Positions 20,296 through 31,849 of a stretch of DNA of 64,000 nucleotides are shown one piece after another. Below the pieces are notes generated by a model. That model worked only from the letters and a program-made list of their open reading frames with translations. It was not told the DNA's origin and did not search any database. Source of the stretch: Portunus trituberculatus (taxonomy: Eukaryota; Arthropoda; Malacostraca; Decapoda; Portunidae); contig NC_059259.1 of assembly GCF_017591435.1 (NCBI RefSeq), positions 1,499,332 through 1,563,331 of the forward strand. The letters are read 5' to 3'. A program made the translations under genes and the position numbers. The stretch's first letter is position 1, and every line of letters begins with the position of its first letter.

Positions 20296-21716
20296 AGTGG
20301 CTCGCCAACAACTCTTCTGGCGTCTCCATCCATGTGGCCAGGACAATCTATGTAACCTTCATCCGATCTGTTGTTGATTACCTCTCTCCTGCCTTGTTTC
20401 AGCTTCCTCGCGGTGCCTTGGAGCCCCTGGAAGTATTTCAAAACAGAGCGATGAGGATTATTTTTGGGTGCCCAATGTCAACCAGAATTGTCAACATGCA
20501 ACAGGAGTTGAGGCTTCCGTCCCTGGTTGAGCGCATTCATTCTAACGTTATGTGCCTGACAGTCAAGTGTCTCCACTTTCCACACCTCTCGCCGCACTAC
20601 GCACAGGTGGGCAGGACTTGTCTTGGCCCCACTTCGCCAGTTCCCCCTCTTTTACCCACTGGGCGTCGCCTTATCAGGTCTGTTTCTTCCATGCTTCGTA
20701 GCCTTGATTTGCAAGTAACTGTAGCTGACGTACCTCCAGGGCTGCCCCCATGGGCCTTGCCATCACCTGTAGTAAGCTTCACTCCAGCCAACAAGTCTGC
20801 CCTGCCTCCTCTGTAGCTGCAAGTAGCCTTGGACCACATTGCCCAGGTAACCTCCTCCACTACAGCCCCTCATCGTCTCTACACTGACGGGTCACTACAG
20901 TCGGATGGTGCGGCTGGCAGCGCTATCTTCTCACCTGACTTGCAGCCACCTCCTGGGAGTTGGATCGGCCGGCGGCTCCGTGACAACTCCAGTTCCACGC
21001 TGTGCGAGCTGTATGCTCTATTGGATGCTGTCAGGCTTATTTGTCACAGACGGGTAAACGCTGTAGTGATTTGTGACTCTAAACCTGCCCTCCAGTCCCT
21101 TTCCGCAGTTCACCCCACTCACATCCTGGTTACGCAACAAATTCTATCACTTTTGTCCTTAGGAGCTACCCAAGGTTTATGTATCAAGTTCATATGGATT
21201 CCTTCCCATGTAGGAGTGAAAGACAATGCCACGGTGGATCGCCTAGCGAAGGAAGCCTGCTGTCTTCCCTTTCGTGTTGATGGTATCCCTCTTTCTCTGC
21301 CATGCTACCTCTCCAAGATACGCTCCGCTGCTCTCTTGCCTGAGCAACGCCACCGGGATAACGAGAGGCCCCACAGTGTCACCATCCAACACTACGAGTC
21401 TGTCTGCCGCCACAAGTACACCTATCGCCGCCGGGGTCTCATGGTTCGCAGGCACAATGTGGTCTCAGCACGTCTACGGCTGGGCTTCCGTCCACCGTGG
21501 CAGATTGCCGGGGTGGAGGGCGAGCCTCCCTACACCGATTGTCGTTTGTGTCGAGCTCCTCTCTCCAACACCATTCAGCACTACTGCATGGAATGCCCCG
21601 CTGTCAGCCATCTCCTGCCCCAAAGATTGTCACTGGATGCTGTTTGCCGCTATCTTCTAGCTCATAACGTTCTGGAGGAAGTGTTATTAAGACATCCGGG
21701 ATTTTGTGGATACTAA
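20296..21716 (+). pseudogene. LINE-B ORF2, thumb and RNase H half (I-like clade)
   Basis: C-terminal half of an I-superfamily LINE polyprotein. RT thumb: FIRSVVDYLSPALFQLP and FQNRAMRIIFGC (20,346-20,470). RNase H1 domain: D in YTDGS (20,886-20,888), E in CELYALLDAV, D in CDSKPALQSL, and SHVGVKDNATVDRLAKEA with the final Asp. A C-terminal CCHC-like knuckle CRLCRAP, HYCMEC follows near 21,545-21,595. One in-frame TAG at 20,814-20,816 is the only interruption in about 470 codons. No RT core is present; the copy begins just after a (CT)n tract. The 3' UTR ends in repeated 'aatca' units at about 21,897-21,916, the LINE tail. Confidence 0.92.
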
Positions 21717-21788
21717 CCCTTTGCCCTGCATGGCATTTATTAAGGTTTTGATAATATAAACTCTCTGCCCTGCGTGGCATTGTTTGCC

Positions 21789-21824
<36 letters not shown>

Positions 21825-21911
21825 TGGGTGCTCCATGTTGGCTGCATTGCTAATATGTATAATGTATTGTGTTGCCTGGCGCAATTGCGCAATAAATTAA
21901 TCAAATCAAAT

Positions 21912-22110
<199 letters not shown>

Positions 22111-22523
22111 ATATAATTGCGTGTGTGTGTGTGTGTTATAGAATGTATGAGAGAGATGTGCTACTGAAATAAAGGATATTATACGCATCTTTATCAGCCA
22201 TCTTTTTCTTTACATATATTATCAACACTAGAAATGGAATTATTCCAGTCTGCTTTAAGAAACTGAGTTAATCAAGTTGCCATAATTACTGCCATAATTC
22301 ATACACAAAATCTGCCATAATTTATAGGCAAATTCCATAATTTTAACACTGCGGTACAATAATGTGGTCCGGCCGGCAGCGCAACACTGGAAGCTGGGGC
22401 TCATTCACTCGGTCTGAACTTGACCTCAGTTCATTTCGCACGCGCCGCGCCTCAGTTCCCCAAGCCGCAATCTGACCTCGCCCGCAATCTTGAGACCAGA
22501 TTTTTTTCGCCTTATATTGCCCA
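22111..22523 (+). promoter_or_regulatory. putative upstream region of the THAP gene
   Basis: Around 22,360-22,490 the base composition becomes GC- and CpG-rich (CCGGCCGGCAGCGC, CGCACGCGCCGCGCC), unlike the surrounding AT-rich repeats, directly before the THAP exon. A promoter is an inference; no core element is evident. Confidence 0.4.
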
Positions 22524-22803
22524 ATGGTTGTGCTGTGCGCTCCTGCCATAACACGAAAAAGAAGTCGAAAGGTTTACAAGGTTTTTCCGTTTCCCTAGAG
22601 ATGAGAAACAGAAAAAGATGGATTTTGTTGTGTGACAGACTCCAATTTCAATGCAAGTAATGCAATGGTGTGCTCCATCCACTTCCTTCCAAGTGTCTAC
22701 AACCATAATCTACTGAACACGCACCGTCTACTTGGAAAAGAACTATCAAGAAATATAAGAATACTCAAGGAAGATGCAGTTCCTTCCATCAATTTGTGTG
22801 AAG
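22524..22803 (+). CDS. THAP-domain exon (frameshifted)
   Basis: C2CH zinc-coordinating DNA-binding domain found in transcription factors and P-element-type transposases. Visible in successive frames: CAVRSCHNTKKKSK (from 22,529), FFRFPRDEKQKK (22,582-22,617), RWILLCDR (from about 22,616), then SNFNASNAMVCSIHF and EDAVPSINLCE (to 22,802). The spacing fits C-x2-4-C...C-x2-H and the closing AVPSI motif is typical. Three frame changes within about 110 bases mean either a pseudogene or homopolymer errors in the assembly. The exon ends in phase 1 at a consensus donor G|GTAAGT (22,804). Downstream partner exon: 23,651-23,779. Confidence 0.72.
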
Positions 22804-23281
22804 GTAAGTTTATTTTGTTTTGTTTTTTTTCATTTCTACATGATATTTGTCTCATTATTTGCATGTGCTACACCTTGTAATAAGTCAAAGCGCCCCAGTT
22901 TCTAAGGTTGAGCTAGGTTAGGTTAGGTTAGGTTCTTATTAAATTGAATCATGGATTTTATTTCAGCATATGTTGAGTTTTAAAGTCTGAGCTGCGGTGA
23001 TAAGAATATTTATTATATATTTGAGGCGCCAAGGTTCTCCAATGGGCGCCTTGGATCTATCAATATATCTAACAAACTATCTATATATCATAAAAAAAGT
23101 TTATAAGTAGTGAGTGTAGAGTCAAGGTGTAGTCAGGATGGAGTGAGAGGGGTGTGGAAATCTCTAGAGGGTCAGAGCCCCTCCTGCAGCTTAGGACCAC
23201 GTGCAACCAGCGTCAGGTCTCAGTCAGGTCAAGGAAAATGGCTTTATCCTTCATTCTTCTTTATTATTATTATTATTATCA

Positions 23282-23316
<35 letters not shown>

Positions 23317-23650
23317 TCTTCTTCATCTTCTCTCTCTCTGTGTGTATGTGTGTGCTATGGATCCAATGGCTTGAATCTAAAATTACTGGGCGGTTAAATT
23401 TTCTTAATTTCACTTTTCAAGTGTTCGCCCGCCTTGGAAAATCCTGGATACGGCACTGTAGTTATTATCATTATTATTATACTATTATAGTTATTAATGC
23501 TGTTATTATTATAATTATATTAATAGTAGTAATAGTAATAACAATTATCAATAATAATAATAATAATTGTTATTACTATTACTACTATCTTTCATTATTA
23601 TAATGGTCATCATTATCATAATTATATATATATTTTGCATTGTATTTCAG
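22804..23650 (+). other. intron between the two THAP-gene exons
   Basis: Begins GTAAGT and ends TTGTATTTCAG. It holds a short TTAGG-type tract (22,913-22,934), an (ATT)n tract (23,263-23,318), and at 23,400-23,460 a stretch whose reverse complement begins CAGTGCCGTATCCAGG, resembling a DNA transposon end. Confidence 0.6.
22913..22934 (+). repeat. short telomere-type tract (GGTTA)n
   Basis: CTAGGTTAGGTTAGGTTAGG, about four units of the arthropod telomere repeat TTAGG. Confidence 0.9.
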
Positions 23651-23779
23651 ATGACATTACAAAAAGTGAAGCTGATAACCCTCCTGACGGGGAAGCAGAC
23701 AGGTGTCCTGGTGAAAGGGTCAAATTTCCCCGGCTTGGTGAACAACCATCTCACTCACCTACTGCACAAGCTAAATCAA
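23651..23779 (+). CDS. second exon of the THAP gene
   Basis: 129 bp bounded by TTTCAG| and |GTAAGT. Joined to the phase-1 end of the THAP exon it stays open throughout (DITKSEADNPPDGEAD, then FPRLGEQPSHSP) and ends again in phase 1. The peptide is acidic then Pro/Ser-rich, a plausible linker after a THAP domain. Later exons were not found; a (CT)n tract and an inserted LINE-B follow immediately. No family is recognised for this exon alone. Confidence 0.6.
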
Positions 23780-23813
23780 GTAAGTACCATTTATGATTCC
23801 ATTTATCCCACCC

Positions 23814-23817
<4 letters not shown>

Positions 23818-23892
<75 letters not shown>
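23818..23892. repeat. (CT)n microsatellite
   Basis: Pure CT tract of about 75 bp that forms the breakpoint of the minus-strand LINE-B 5' half. Confidence 0.97.
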
Positions 23893-23896
<4 letters not shown>

Positions 23897-25260
23897 CCAA
23901 ATCTTTAAATAAAAAATTAAAAGCACTGTCAGACATGTGGCGCAAGAAGGCATAAGGAATATCATCTGGGCCAGGAGAAGAGTCATGGCACTGGGACAAA
24001 GCAGTCCGCAACTCGGAGGCAGAGAAGGGGACATTATAAGACTCCCCTCCAGTGGAAGAAAAATTTATGCCGAGAGATTCCATTCTCTGGCGGTGACGTA
24101 CGCCCGGGGCTGCAGGATGCCTCCAGGAAACACTGGCAAAGTGCTCCACGAAAAAGTCGGCGACAGTCCTAGGATCTGCCACAGCAGACAACAAAACTGG
24201 TGGGGAAGGAGCAGAATACTTCCCAGCAATTCGGCGGACTTTGTTGAAGACATCCGTAAGAGGGGTGCAGACGTTTATGGAAGAGACATAGGCTTTCCAA
24301 GAGGCTCTTTGTGCCTCTTTCAAAACGCGGCTGGCCCGAGCTCAGCAGCGTCGAAAAGCTTCCAAGCAGTGTGGGTCCCCACGATGTCGCCGGAGACGAA
24401 AGAAAGCCGCCCGTTTCTCTTTCACAGAGTTAGTGCATGCTGCATTCCACCAAGGAACGGGACGCTTAGTAAAGCGGCCGGACGTCCTAGGAATTGTCTG
24501 AAGCGCTACTGAATGTAAAAAATCAGGAAAATAATCAATAGCCTCAGCACAAGTAGAAAAGTCAGCCAGCTGACAGATAAAAGAGCTAAGGTTTGTGAAT
24601 CGAGGCCAATCTGCCTTGTCTAAAACCCAGCGTGGGGGCCGGGACTGTGGCTCAGAGTTCACAGATTGTAATAAAATCGGAAACTGGTCACTACCGTGTA
24701 AAACCGGTAGGACCCGCTGTAAAAGTCCCAGTAGGACTGTGGAAATGTGTAACATCCCCAGAATTTAAAACCTCCAATCCCTCATCCTCAATAAAAGAAC
24801 CGATTAAAACCCCACGAGGATTACTAGCACCTTCATCCCACAAAGGGTGACGGCCGTTAAAATCTCCCAACAAGAGGACAGGCGGAGTCAGCTGACGCAC
24901 CAGGCCATCAAGCTCACCCCTGGAGACAGGAACCCGAGGAGGGAGATATAAACTGCAAATAGTGTAGGATCGTTCCATGAAAACCTTAACAGCAACCACC
25001 TGAAGGGGAGAGTTGAGTTGCAAGGGGACAACAGGTATGTCTTGACGGACTAGGATAGATGTGCCACCGTGGTGGCCCTGTTCGGGAAAAGGAGTGCTAA
25101 AAAAGGCACGATAGCCAGGAGGACTAGAATAAGTACTGTCACCTAGCATAGTCTCTTGTAGAGCTACACAGGTTGGAGAGAACTCCGACAGTAAACCTCG
25201 GAGTTCCCCCAACAAGGCGCGAAGGCCTCTACAGTTCCACTGTAAAAGCTTGAAGATGAC
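23893..25260 (-). pseudogene. LINE-B ORF2, endonuclease and pre-RT half
   Basis: Minus strand. APE-type endonuclease: FSPTCVALQETMLGD (Glu), GYRAFFSTPFPEQGHHGGTS and LLLGDFNGRHPLWDE (25,215-24,691). The pre-RT linker with FTKRPVPWWNAACTN (24,470) runs into RT fingers with SSPGPDDIPYAFLRHM (about 23,940-23,990). The sequence stops at the (CT)n tract before any palm motif. Frameshifts at about 24,700 and 24,330. Together with 20,296-21,716 it represents the two ends of an I-like element, on opposite strands and without the RT core. Confidence 0.9.
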
Positions 25261-25658
25261 TATTTAGGTTCAGTGGACGGGCGAGCCTTTTGAAGGGGCT
25301 GCCCATGACTCGCCTGACTAGAAATAATCAACTGACGAGAAGACACCGGGAGTTGTGATGTGCCGGGTCATTGGACCGCTGCCTTTCGGCCTACCAGAGA
25401 GTGATGCGAACCATCATCACTTCTACCGGTCATCGGAGGACGAGGATCAGGCTGAACTGCACTTTTCGACACAGTGGGTCCACGAGGGACGGCTGTGACA
25501 ATATCATCGGACGTCTCCATGCTAAGACCATCCTCATCACAAGAAGCCCGATCTGAGATGGAGGGCGTCACAGAAGGCTGGACAGAAACTACTGGAGCTA
25601 CCATTGCAGAGCGGTCCTTGGAGGACTCACGATCATGTGCATCGGGAGAAACTTTAGA
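25261..25658 (-). other. ORF1-ORF2 junction of LINE-B
   Basis: Ser/Pro/Asp-rich reading in several frames (for example 25,604-25,368), likely the tail of ORF1 after frameshift. No separate gene. Confidence 0.5.
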
Positions 25659-27487
25659 TTACTTAGGCTGAGCTAAATCTATCGACTCCGCAGAGCCGCG
25701 GTGCCATTTGGTCAGGCCCTTCAAAGGCTTAGGCGATACAGGGAGCAAATGGACATCCACTACATGGGTGACTTTGGTCAAGTCCGTATTTTTCTTGCCA
25801 CTTCTAAGAGATGACTCAACCGAGTCATCGGACAAAAGGGCAAATTTATTGGCCAAATGAACAGGACCACCCGCCCCAACAGAGCGAGAGGTAGCAGAAG
25901 TTGTCATCTTCGGTCTTGCAGTCTCAGCTGAAAAGCGAGCGGCCAATGAAGCATAGGTTGTCGCTCCAGTACCATTCTTCTGGCGGTACAGGAGTTCGCG
26001 GCGGGCACTACCAAGGCTGATGAATTGACTGTTAGCAAGCTGTAAAATGTCCTGCTCCAGGCGATACCTAGGGCATTGCCTGGAACGTACCTGGTGAGCA
26101 TCACGGCAATGGAAACAGTAAGCAGCCGCATTCCAATGGTCCTCAGAGTGTGAATCTAGTGCAGAGCAATTACCACATTGAGAAGCTTCCTTACAGGAGC
26201 CTTTATCGTGACCATACCCATAGCATGAGAAACACTGAGGAGAGTGAGAAACAAAACGCCTCACCCCAAGATTGACTGGACCAATATGAACACGGTCTGG
26301 GAGGGTGGAACCAAAGAAAGTGAGAAGGACCATGTTGGAAGAATTCCTCATCTTAGTCACCTTCTGGACTGAGTTAGGACACATAGCCAGTATTTTCTCT
26401 TCAGGAAATTCGTAAAGATCCTGACTGTACACACAACCTTTACTATAATTAAAGGTGGGATGGGCCTTTATGGTTTCAAACATGCTGTCATTAGGGCAGG
26501 GGAGATGTTGCAACATCCTCGCTTGCGTAATATCTTTAGCCCGCACGAGCACCCCCTTACCGTATTTCTTCAGATTCCCCTCAGGAATCGTGCCGATCTC
26601 TTTGGCCAGGTACCGGGAAGCATGGATGAAATTCCCGCGCCCATTTCTGTAGTACGCCACAAACCAACGTGGAGGCGGGATCTGGCGGACTTCTGGAACT
26701 GAATTCTCTAATAGTTTTCAAAAACATTTGGGATGTAATCCATGTCACTGTCTGAAATATTACGTGACTGGAGAAATTCAGTTTTAAAGCCAGAGCCAGC
26801 AAGGGGCAGAGATGCTACATGTTCATAAGCCAAATGGGCTTCATCACATGACATAAACGTTACATAGCAGCGGTTAGAAGGAAAGTCCTTATCATAAACC
26901 AGTCGAATGCGAACAACCGTACCATACACCTTGAGAAGTGAGTGCAAGGCATGATAGGAAAATGATGGATTAACATTTACCATCAAAAGGGAGTCATATG
27001 CAGCAGAAATACGTCCCTCAGTAGAACTCCCAGAACAGGAGACTGCTGTGGGAGGCACTTGTGGAGGGGAATCCTCCTTCCTACTCAGACCTGAAGATGA
27101 CGTCTCGCGGGCCAGGTCAGCCACCTCAAGAGAACCTGAAATTTTTTTGTTTTCCCATAAGAAAAAAAGTAACACAAAAGAATAGCTCCATAGGCAAGGG
27201 AAACCACCTACTGGGACGACAATGGGAGCGAGCGCTGGCTGCCGTGGACGGGGTACCTCGTCCCCATGCGGACCAATCGTTTTAAAAAAAGGCCCCACAT
27301 GATGCAGAATGTTCGTCCACGATAGAGCTGAGACCCCCCTCCCAAAGCATCCTAACTTGGACACCCAACCATCCAGCACAGGACGGCCCCTATTGGACGA
27401 TCCCTCTAGCGGGTGGCTCAGCTGTTCCACTGGCAGCTTACGTAGGAACCATTTAGTCTGGCCCCTCACTGGCGACCATACTATCAT
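25659..27487 (-). pseudogene. LINE-B ORF1 (RRM plus CCHC zinc-knuckle Gag-like protein)
   Basis: RNA-binding ORF1 of an I-like LINE. The upstream part (27,487-26,708) contains an RRM-like domain with SLLMVNVNPSFSYHALHSLL and NRCYVTFMSCDEAH. After a stop and frameshift near 26,700 the second part (26,660-25,659, 333 codons open) has CFSCYGYGHDKGSC (perfect CCHC), CGNCSALDSHSEDH and CFHCRDAHQVRSRQC. Such proteins coat LINE RNA. It is directly upstream of the endonuclease region on the same strand. The first 50 or so codons of the upper ORF may be 5' UTR. Confidence 0.88.
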
Positions 27488-27601
27488 GGGTAGCCCTCTT
27501 CCCCTCGAAAAGGCAAAGCAGGGGCCTAAGCTCCCGTTAGCCTAGCTCGCCAGGTCACAGGGGCACGCAAGCACCCCCACCACGACAAGGAGGTTGGGGG
27601 G

Positions 27602-27952
27602 GAGTAGTAAAGGAAGAAGTAGTAGTAGTAGTACTAGTAGTAGTAGTAAATATAGTAGTAGTAGCAGTAGTAGTAGTAGTAGTAGTAGTAGTAGCAGTAG
27701 TAGTAAAGGTAGTAGTAGTAGAAGTAGTAATAAAGATAGTAGTAGTAGTAGTAGTAGTAGTAAAGATAGTGGTACTAGTAGTAGCAATAAAGGTAATAGT
27801 AGTAGTAGTAGTAGTAGTAATAAAGGTAGTAGTAGTAGTAGCAGTACAGATAGTATTAGTAGTATTAGTAGTAGTAGTAGTAGTAGTAGTAGTAAAGGCA
27901 GTAGTAGTAGTAGTAATAAAGGTAATAGTAGTAGTAGTAGTGGAAGTAATTT
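27602..27952. repeat. (AGT)n imperfect microsatellite
   Basis: About 350 bp of AGT/GTA triplets with variants AAA, GGT, AAT and GAA. It abuts the 5' end of LINE-B. Confidence 0.97.
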
Positions 27953-28210
27953 ATTAATATTAGCATTAGCCTTAAATTGATGATCAGTAATCGAAATAAT
28001 TCAGGATCATTATCACAAAAGAAACAATAAACAAGTTACCGTATCAGTAACAATGATAGAGCTAGAAACCTTAAAATAGATATTAATTGTACAAGGCAAG
28101 TGTTACTGTTAGAGACAGTTATAGTTACATTAATAGAAGTGGTAATAATGGAAGTGGCAATGGTAGTTACACAAAATAGAAGCTCTTACACACATACACA
28201 CCACCTAAGG

Positions 28211-28256
<46 letters not shown>

Positions 28257-28534
28257 CGATCTACATTAACACGAAGCGATTTACTTGTGAGAGGGAAAAA
28301 ATAAAGAGGGGAAGATGTCTGAAGGTGAATTTGTCTCATCTCTGGATAATTATCTAAAAAGTTGTGCAGTGACCTATTGTCAATAATTTCGTGCCTTCTG
28401 GTTGATATTTTCTTTTTTTATAATTATATTGCCATCCTTTCTATGACACTTGAAATTTTTCGTTATGTGTTTTTCTAGTGTTAAAAACTTGTTTAAAGAG
28501 TGCGAGTCGCTTGGGTGTTAAGCTTTCATTTTTG
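27953..28534. other. AT-rich sequence with (CA)n
   Basis: (CA)n at 28,209-28,256. No gene seen. Confidence 0.6.
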
Positions 28535-29230
28535 TACAGTTGTTGTCAGCTGTATACGCGCCCCAACAAGATCATACTTCAGGGATCTGGTGTCTAACTT
28601 TACTGTTATAGGGCGTTTTCTTTGCGAGAGTTTTTGGGACCAAGTCTGTGAGCCACATTGATGTCACCCATTTTTTTTTTTTTTTTTCTTTTCAGGTTTT
28701 CTCTGATAATATTTGTGATGATGTTTTTTAGGGTTTTCGAGATGTGATTCGTCAGGCACCATTGAACCACTAATGATAACTGTGTCACTACGCTCGTATT
28801 GGTCAGCACTATATGTTCGTTTCGAGGTTGCACAATTTTTCATTTAAAGCACTTACTTCTTCCTTAAGTTCACTAATTTGTCTTTTTTCACAAAGTTTTC
28901 TTTTACTACTTCAAGTTCTTTCTTAAGCTGATCTGTGATGATCAATTTAAGGATCTTAATATGGGATTTCGACTCCTCTGACAAGGAGTCAACCAGGTGC
29001 TTCAGCTCATCACTTCCGTAGTCATCCTCTTGTTGAGCAAGTTTAGGTAGTTGTTGCTTGGGTTGCAATTCCATGGAACGGCGTGCAGTTTTACTTGTGG
29101 CGCACCTTGTAGAAGCCCTGACCTCACGAGATAGCTACACCCAGCGCAGCCAGGGACCCTACAGTGAGTGGTAATCTGTGTTGTGAATAGGAGCAGTCGG
29201 AAGGTCTGCTCACCCACGGAAGGAGGGCGT
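28535..29230 (-). mobile_element. LINE ORF1 fragment with 5' UTR
   Basis: Minus strand. Starts at ATG 29,072-29,074 (MELQPKQQLPKL), then a long charged helix predicted as coiled coil (SEESKSHIKILKL, QLKKELEVVKENF), then in another frame the motif MGDINVAHRLGPKNSRK near 28,640-28,690, typical of the RNA-binding part of LINE ORF1 proteins. A T tract at 28,672-28,687 breaks the frame. The upstream 29,075-29,220 sequence is probably the element's 5' UTR. Clade not determined; it is not LINE-D or LINE-E by sequence. Confidence 0.75.
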
Positions 29231-29747
29231 AGGCGTACAGAGAGAGAGAGAGAGAGACACTGACTGACTGACTGACTGACTGATTGGCTTGTATCTTATC
29301 CAAATTGGGAGAATGGGGGCCTGGGAACGGAGAGGAGAATAACAATATAGCATTATAGAAAAGGCAGAAGATGAGAGGAAGGAGTAGGAGGCGGTGGAGG
29401 TGAGGTAAGAATAGTGTAGAAAAGGAGGAGGAGGAGGAGCGAAGGTAAAAGGAACGTGGATGGAGGCGAGTTTTAGAGGAGAAAAGGAGGAGGAGGACGG
29501 ATGGAAGAGAAGGAAGGTAAATGGGAGAGGACATTGGTCTGGGTGGCGTTTGTTGTGGCGGTGGTGAGGCTAGGGTCAGGTGAGGTCACGGTGTCAACAC
29601 TCAACACACAGGAATGTTCCTAGCTGTGAGAAGGAAAGATGGTGATGGTAGTTCACTTCACTTTGTTCAGGAAAGATACACTAAAGTAGAGGAGGAGGAG
29701 GGGGAGGGTAGTGCGTGTCCGTTATCTAGAATATGACTATGACTTTA
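29231..29747. other. purine-rich sequence
   Basis: (AG)n at 29,241-29,256, (CTGA)n at 29,262-29,282, then GGA-rich sequence to about 29,500. No gene seen. Confidence 0.6.
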
Positions 29748-29950
29748 ACTCCTTCAGTACCACGACGCGTTTAAATACTTCTGGTTATTATCTGGTGATT
29801 TTATGTATTTTCACAAATTTATATGGAGGGATGAAAATAGTGAAGACTGTGACCATTAATCTTCTGACCTCCACAGACCATTCCTAGTGTCGATAAAATC
29901 ATCTAATCACACCTAAATTTCATGATAAAAATGCGTTCCAATAAGGAAAG
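29748..29950 (-). mobile_element. TTAA MITE, diverged copy
   Basis: Begins TTTAACTCCTTCAGTACCA and matches the MITE at 42,028-42,239 along most of its length (the GTGAAGACTG...CCATTAATCTTCTGACCTCC block) in the opposite orientation. Its right end is degraded. Confidence 0.75.
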
Positions 29951-30216
29951 TATTAGTGAGCAATAAGAGGATTTCTCGGGGTGTACCAGTGAGGATGGCG
30001 GTGACGCTGCGGAAACGGCCAAAATTGCATGAGCATATTCCTTCCAGAGTGCACCGGGGTGTTATTTGAGCGAGGTACGTTTCTCCTCCCTCTCACAGTG
30101 GTCAGTGCTCAGGACTCAGTGCTCGGGGCCACACCACACGCTTGCAGGCCTGAACGGACCGAGGCAGGAACAGAGAGATGTACCTCGCTCATAAGGAAAG
30201 GTGGATCTCCCTCCCC

Positions 30217-30219
<3 letters not shown>
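29951..30219. other. unassigned; short inverted repeat
   Basis: GAGCGAGGTAC at about 30,069 and GTACCTCGCTC at about 30,180 are exact inverted copies about 110 bp apart. Otherwise nothing recognised. Confidence 0.5.

Positions 30220-30302
<83 letters not shown>
30220..30302. repeat. (CT)n microsatellite
   Basis: Pure CT tract of about 83 bp. Confidence 0.97.
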
Positions 30303-30310
<8 letters not shown>

Positions 30311-30439
30311 TCTTTCAAATCTTTGGTTTCCTTTCCTTGTTATCGTTTCTCCTCCTCTCCCATGCTCTTCTCCTCCCCCTCCTCTTTCTCCTCCTCTTCC
30401 TCATCATCTTCCTTTTCCCCCTCAAATAAGGTACTTCGC

Positions 30440-31550
30440 GCCTACATAGAATATTTGTTTTTAGTTACTGTACTAGATATGGTGCGTCATGAGATATTGG
30501 TTGAAAGGTTGAGAAGATGGGTGTAGATACTGCTGACATAAGGATAATGACCAACCTATACTGAGGGCAGAGAGCTGTGGTAAGAATTGGAGAGGACAAA
30601 AGTGATTGGATCAAAATAGAAAGAGGAGTGAGACAGGGATGTGTTCTATCACCAGACTTGTTTTCACTCTATTCACAAACCGTCATGGACGAAATAGTGG
30701 ATTTGGAGGGAATTAAGGTGGGAGGATTGAACGTAAATAACATCAGATATGCGGATGATACTGTATTGATTGCAGACACGGAGGAAAAGTTACAAAGACT
30801 GGTGGATCGATTGGATATGGAATGTAGGGGAGTTGGATTGAAGATTAACACTGGTAAAACAGAGGTGATGGGAGTAACCATGCAAGAAAAGGGAGCAACT
30901 AAGGGTGAACGTGAGTATAGGTGGTCAAGCAGTGAAGCAAGTTAGATCATTTTGATACCTCGGAAGTTTGGTGGACGAAGATGGTAGATGTGATGCAGAA
31001 ATAAGAGCAAGAATTGGAATGGCAAAGGCAAGCTTTGGGCAAATGAGAGGGATACTAACAAATTTGAAGTTGAGTAGTGGGATCCGGTTAAGAACCCTGA
31101 AGTGCTACATATGGTCAGTGTTATTATACGGATGTGAAACCTGGACCATTAGTAAAAAGATGAAGAAGAGACTGGAGGCAACAGAGATGTGGTTTATCAG
31201 AAGAATAATGAGGATTCCTTGGGTGGCAAGAAGGACAAATTGGGAGGTGTTGCAGCTGGCTGGTACGACAAGGGAGTTATTGACCACAGTGAGAAGACAG
31301 CTGGGGTATCTGGGGCATGTTTTGAGAGGAGATGGCTTGGAGAGAGATTGTCTGTTGGGGATGATTGAGGGACGTAGAGCGAGAGGAAGACAGAGAATGA
31401 AATATATGGATGACATGAAGGAGATGGTGGGAAGAGAGAAGATGGAAGAAGTGAGGGAACTGGCTGGGAACAGAGGACTCTGGCACTCCATTGTCGCCAA
31501 CGTCAACTAGAGACGGCACTGCGGTAAGGTAAACTAGATAGTATCATTTC

Positions 31551-31555
<5 letters not shown>
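30440..31555 (+). pseudogene. LINE-C, RTE-like reverse transcriptase C-terminal part
   Basis: 5'-truncated LINE. RT palm remnant (LDMVRHEILVERLRRW, about 30,470-30,525), GVRQGCVLSPDLFSLY (30,620-30,665), active site IRYADDTVLIAD (about 30,745-30,780), then after a frameshift near 30,945 the thumb and tail with WSVLLYGCETWTI, RRIMRIPWVARRTN and GHVLRGDGLERD (30,968-31,510). The GCETWT...RRIMRI pattern is typical of RTE-like LINEs. The stop is followed by a short 3' UTR and (AC)n. A decayed relative is at 62,640-63,045. Confidence 0.9.
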
Positions 31556-31606
<51 letters not shown>

Positions 31607-31622
31607 ATTTACACTTAATAAC

Positions 31623-31680
<58 letters not shown>

Positions 31681-31785
31681 GAAATGATACTATCTAGTTT
31701 ACCTGACCGCAGTGCCATGTCTAGTTGACGTTGGCGACAATGGAGTGCCAGAATCCTCTGTTCCCAGCCAGTTCCCTCACTTCTT
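31448..31785. repeat. tail-to-tail LINE-C palindrome with (AC)n/(GT)n core
   Basis: LINE-C 3' end 31,448-31,558 plus (AC)n to 31,604 is mirrored by (GT)n from about 31,625 and the reverse complement of the same 3' end at 31,675-31,785, with only a few mismatches. The 20-odd base centre is unique. Confidence 0.95.
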
Positions 31786-31849
31786 GTGTGTGTGTGTCTC
31801 GTCGTCGTCGGGTGCGGACGTGTTTGTGATTGCTCCATGAAACCTGATA

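Noticed and set aside
25371..26702. Plus-strand ORFs opposite LINE-B ORF1
   Set aside because: Shadows of the minus-strand frame that carries the zinc knuckles.
27542..27980. Poly-Ser, poly-Leu and Val-rich proteins
   Set aside because: Translation of the (AGT)n tract in different frames.
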